Assembly (NCBI RefSeq): GCF_015160855.1
Contig: NZ_CP063373.1
Span: 4,278,001-4,342,000 of the forward strand
Reading direction: 5' to 3'
Length of the DNA: 64,000 nucleotides
From: Streptomyces ferrugineus
GTDB lineage: Bacteria > Actinomycetota > Actinomycetes > Streptomycetales > Streptomycetaceae
Made by a program: the position numbers and the translations under genes. Shown piece after piece: positions 62,554 through 64,000 of this stretch (positions are counted from its first letter, which is position 1; every line of letters starts with the position of its first letter). The notes under the pieces were generated by a model. That model saw nothing but the letters and a program-made list of their open reading frames with translations, was not told the origin of the DNA and ran no database searches.

Positions 62554-63588
62554 ATGGTGCAGATACCGAAAACGCCCGCGCCCGCTCTCCCCGCACCGCG
62601 CTCGGTACCCACGAGCGCCGATGTGGCCCGCCTCGCCGGCGTCTCGCGCGCGACCGTCTCCTACGTCCTCAACAACACCAGCGCCGTCCGGATCAGCGAG
62701 CCCACCCGTCGCCGGGTCCACGAGGCCGCCAAGGAACTGGGCTACGTCCCGCACGCCGCGGCCCGCAGCCTGCGCGCCGGGCACAGCCGCATGGTCCTGA
62801 TGCCCACGCCGAGCTTCGCCGCCGGCCCCCTCTACAGCCGCTTCCTCCGCGATCTCCAGTTGGCCCTCGGCCGCCTCGACTACACCGTCGTCCAGCACGG
62901 CGGCGTCGGCCTGCACGGCGACGAGGCCGCCCGCGCCTGGGCCGAACTGCGCCCGGTCGCCGTCCTGGTGTCGGGCTCCGGCCTCGGCCCGAAGGGCGTG
63001 ACGGTGCTCAAGCGCTCCGGCGCCCGGGCCGTGGTCACCCTCGGCCCCGACTCCGTCGAGGGCGCCCACACCCTGCTCATGGACTTCGAGGCCGTCGGGC
63101 ACTGCGCGGGCAGCCACCTCTATCAGCGCGGCAGGCGCCGGATCGGCGTCGTCTTACCCGAGGAGGACAACCTGGAGGCCTTCTCCACCCCCCGCCTGGA
63201 AGGCGTACGCCGGGCCCTGCACGGCACGGACGCCACCGTGACCACGCTGCCCCTCGCCTACACCGAGGAGTCCGCCGCGCGGCTCGCCGCCCGCTGGCGC
63301 GACCTCGGCCTGGACGCGGTGTTCGCCTACAACGACGAGTACGCGATGCTGCTGATGCGCGCCCTCCAGGACGAGGGCGTCGACGTCCCCGCCGAGACGG
63401 CCGTCATGGGCGCCGACGACCTGATGCTCGGACGGCTGCTGCGGCCCAGGCTGAGCACCGTCCACATCGAGCTCCCGTCCAGCCGCGACCTCGCGGAACT
63501 GGTCGACCGCGCGGTGCGCGACCCTGGCGCGGCGCCCGCGACGCACCGGGTGCTCGGCGCGACGGTGGTGCACCGCGAGTCCAGCTAG
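62554..63588 (+). CDS. LacI-family transcriptional regulator with a TTA codon
   Basis: A 344-residue LacI protein. The HTH begins about residue 20 (SADVARLAGVSRATVSYVLN) after a Pro-rich leader, followed by the hinge AARSLRAGHS and the ligand-binding fold. ATG 62554 is chosen; ATG 62542 is an alternative and neither has a clear ribosome-binding site. Codon 201 (63154-63156) is TTA, the rare leucine codon read by the bldA tRNA, which would delay its translation until development. The pobA-like gene follows after 74 bases and may be its target. No sequence like the CGAACCGGTTCG operator is seen near it. Confidence 0.92.
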   Translation: MVQIPKTPAPALPAPRSVPTSADVARLAGVSRATVSYVLNNTSAVRISEPTRRRVHEAAKELGYVPHAAARSLRAGHSRMVLMPTPSFAAGPLYSRFLRDLQLALGRLDYTVVQHGGVGLHGDEAARAWAELRPVAVLVSGSGLGPKGVTVLKRSGARAVVTLGPDSVEGAHTLLMDFEAVGHCAGSHLYQRGRRRIGVVLPEEDNLEAFSTPRLEGVRRALHGTDATVTTLPLAYTEESAARLAARWRDLGLDAVFAYNDEYAMLLMRALQDEGVDVPAETAVMGADDLMLGRLLRPRLSTVHIELPSSRDLAELVDRAVRDPGAAPATHRVLGATVVHRESS

Positions 63589-63617
63589 GGCCTGTTCCGA
63601 GGCCTGCGGACAGGCCC
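63588..63617. terminator. Hairpin between the LacI gene and pobA
   Basis: GGGCCTGTTCCG (63588-63599) can pair with CGGACAGGCCC (63607-63617) with one bulged base around an AGGCCTG loop. It starts at the last base of the TAG stop. It may act as a terminator or as an operator for pobA expression. Confidence 0.5.
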
Positions 63618-63662
63618 CGGGGGCCCGGTCGACGTACCGTCGAAAGCCAGGGAGGCGTGGGA

Positions 63663-64000
63663 ATGCGTACGACGGTCGGCATCATCGGCGGCGGCCCCGC
63701 CGGGCTCCTTCTCGCCCGGCTGCTGCATCGCGCGGGCGTCGACTGCGTGGTGCTGGAGGCCAGGAGCCGGGAGTACGTCGAGCAGCGCCAGCGGGCCGGG
63801 ATGCTGGAGCAGGGCACGGTCCACGCGCTGCGCGAGGCCGGCGCCGCCGAGCGGCTGGAGGCCGAGGGCCTGGTGCACCGGGGCATCGAGCTGCGCTTCG
63901 ACCGGGAACGCCATCACATCGACTTCCCGTCCCTGACCGGCGGCCGCACGGTGACGATCTACGCGCAGACCGAGATCGTGAAGGACCTCGTGGCACTGCA
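63663..64000 (+). CDS. pobA: 4-hydroxybenzoate 3-monooxygenase, N-terminal part
   Basis: Runs open to the right edge (112 full codons). TVGIIGGGPAGLLLARLLHR is the FAD motif, followed by RSREYVEQRQRAGMLEQGTV, HRGIELRF and TIYAQTEIVKDL, all characteristic of PobA (the QRQRAGMLEQG and YxQTEVxxDL stretches). PobA adds a hydroxyl group to 4-hydroxybenzoate to give protocatechuate with NAD(P)H. GGGAGG lies about 9 bases before ATG 63663. The LacI regulator upstream is on the same strand. The rest of the gene and any pca genes are outside the window. Confidence 0.9.
   Translation, partial: MRTTVGIIGGGPAGLLLARLLHRAGVDCVVLEARSREYVEQRQRAGMLEQGTVHALREAGAAERLEAEGLVHRGIELRFDRERHHIDFPSLTGGRTVTIYAQTEIVKDLVAL

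Overview
This 64 kb window is a Streptomyces-like actinomycete chromosome. Third-codon positions are overwhelmingly G or C, and GTG starts, ATGA/GTGA stop-start overlaps and probable leaderless genes are common. The gene types also fit: a streptogrisin-like secreted protease, F420-type oxidoreductases, many LysR, LacI, TetR, MarR and ArsR regulators, and a sigma-54-style activator in a lineage that lacks sigma-54. No rRNA, tRNA, CRISPR array, transposase or integrase was recognised. The content is typical of an accessory or chromosome-arm region.

Layout. 0-1.5 kb: the start of a luciferase-like monooxygenase and a LysR regulator. 1.6-11.8 kb: a carbohydrate-use regulon with a large secreted multidomain glycoside hydrolase, divergent from a LacI regulator, a lipoprotein/permease/permease ABC importer and a cytosolic GH63-like glycosidase. 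Four copies of one palindrome lie between the divergent genes. 11.9-13.4 kb: a VOC protein, a gene graveyard (NmrA-like and flavoprotein remnants) and an AhpD-like protein. 13.7-17.65 kb: a tightly coupled five-gene operon of unknown function (61-aa peptide, unknown protein, two paralogous proteins resembling DUF6895, beta-lactamase-fold serine hydrolase). 17.7-23.3 kb: a secreted protease, a FurA-KatG peroxide-defence pair and an FAD oxidoreductase.

23.4-33.3 kb is a stress-flavoured region: nucleotidyltransferase/BON/metallophosphoesterase operon, hemerythrin, SDR, GNAT, two paralogous phosphoribosyltransferases around a 79-aa protein, a CapA-like protein, RtcB RNA ligase with a convergent archease, and a small PPOX-type protein. 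33.4-37.6 kb: a GntP permease with glucarate dehydratase, an amidohydrolase and an SRPBCC protein. 37.7-44.8 kb: a luciferase-domain protein, a YceI protein and a phenol/resorcinol-type catabolic operon (flavin monooxygenase, hydroxyquinol dioxygenase, maleylacetate reductase). That operon is divergent from its likely activator, across an array of GAGACA half-sites.

44.8-55.5 kb: a secreted AMIN-like protein, a frameshifted FAD monooxygenase, a Tat-exported molybdenum hydroxylase pair, a fructosamine-kinase-like protein, a lipoprotein, a MarR/CoA-transferase operon, a PucR-type regulator and an HSL-type esterase separated by a 150-bp tandem duplication. 55.6-64 kb: a TerC-family gene whose ribosome-binding site, start codon and N-terminus lie inverted between short inverted repeats, an MFS exporter with divergent ArsR-like regulator, a luciferase-like oxidoreductase behind a MerR-type 19-bp-spacer promoter, a LysR regulator, an FMN reductase/TetR divergent pair with paired palindromic operators, a LacI regulator with a TTA codon, and the start of pobA.

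The most unusual signals are the inverted terC 5' end (flipping it restores one in-frame gene with its own ribosome-binding site) and the coupled operon at 13.7-17.65 kb.
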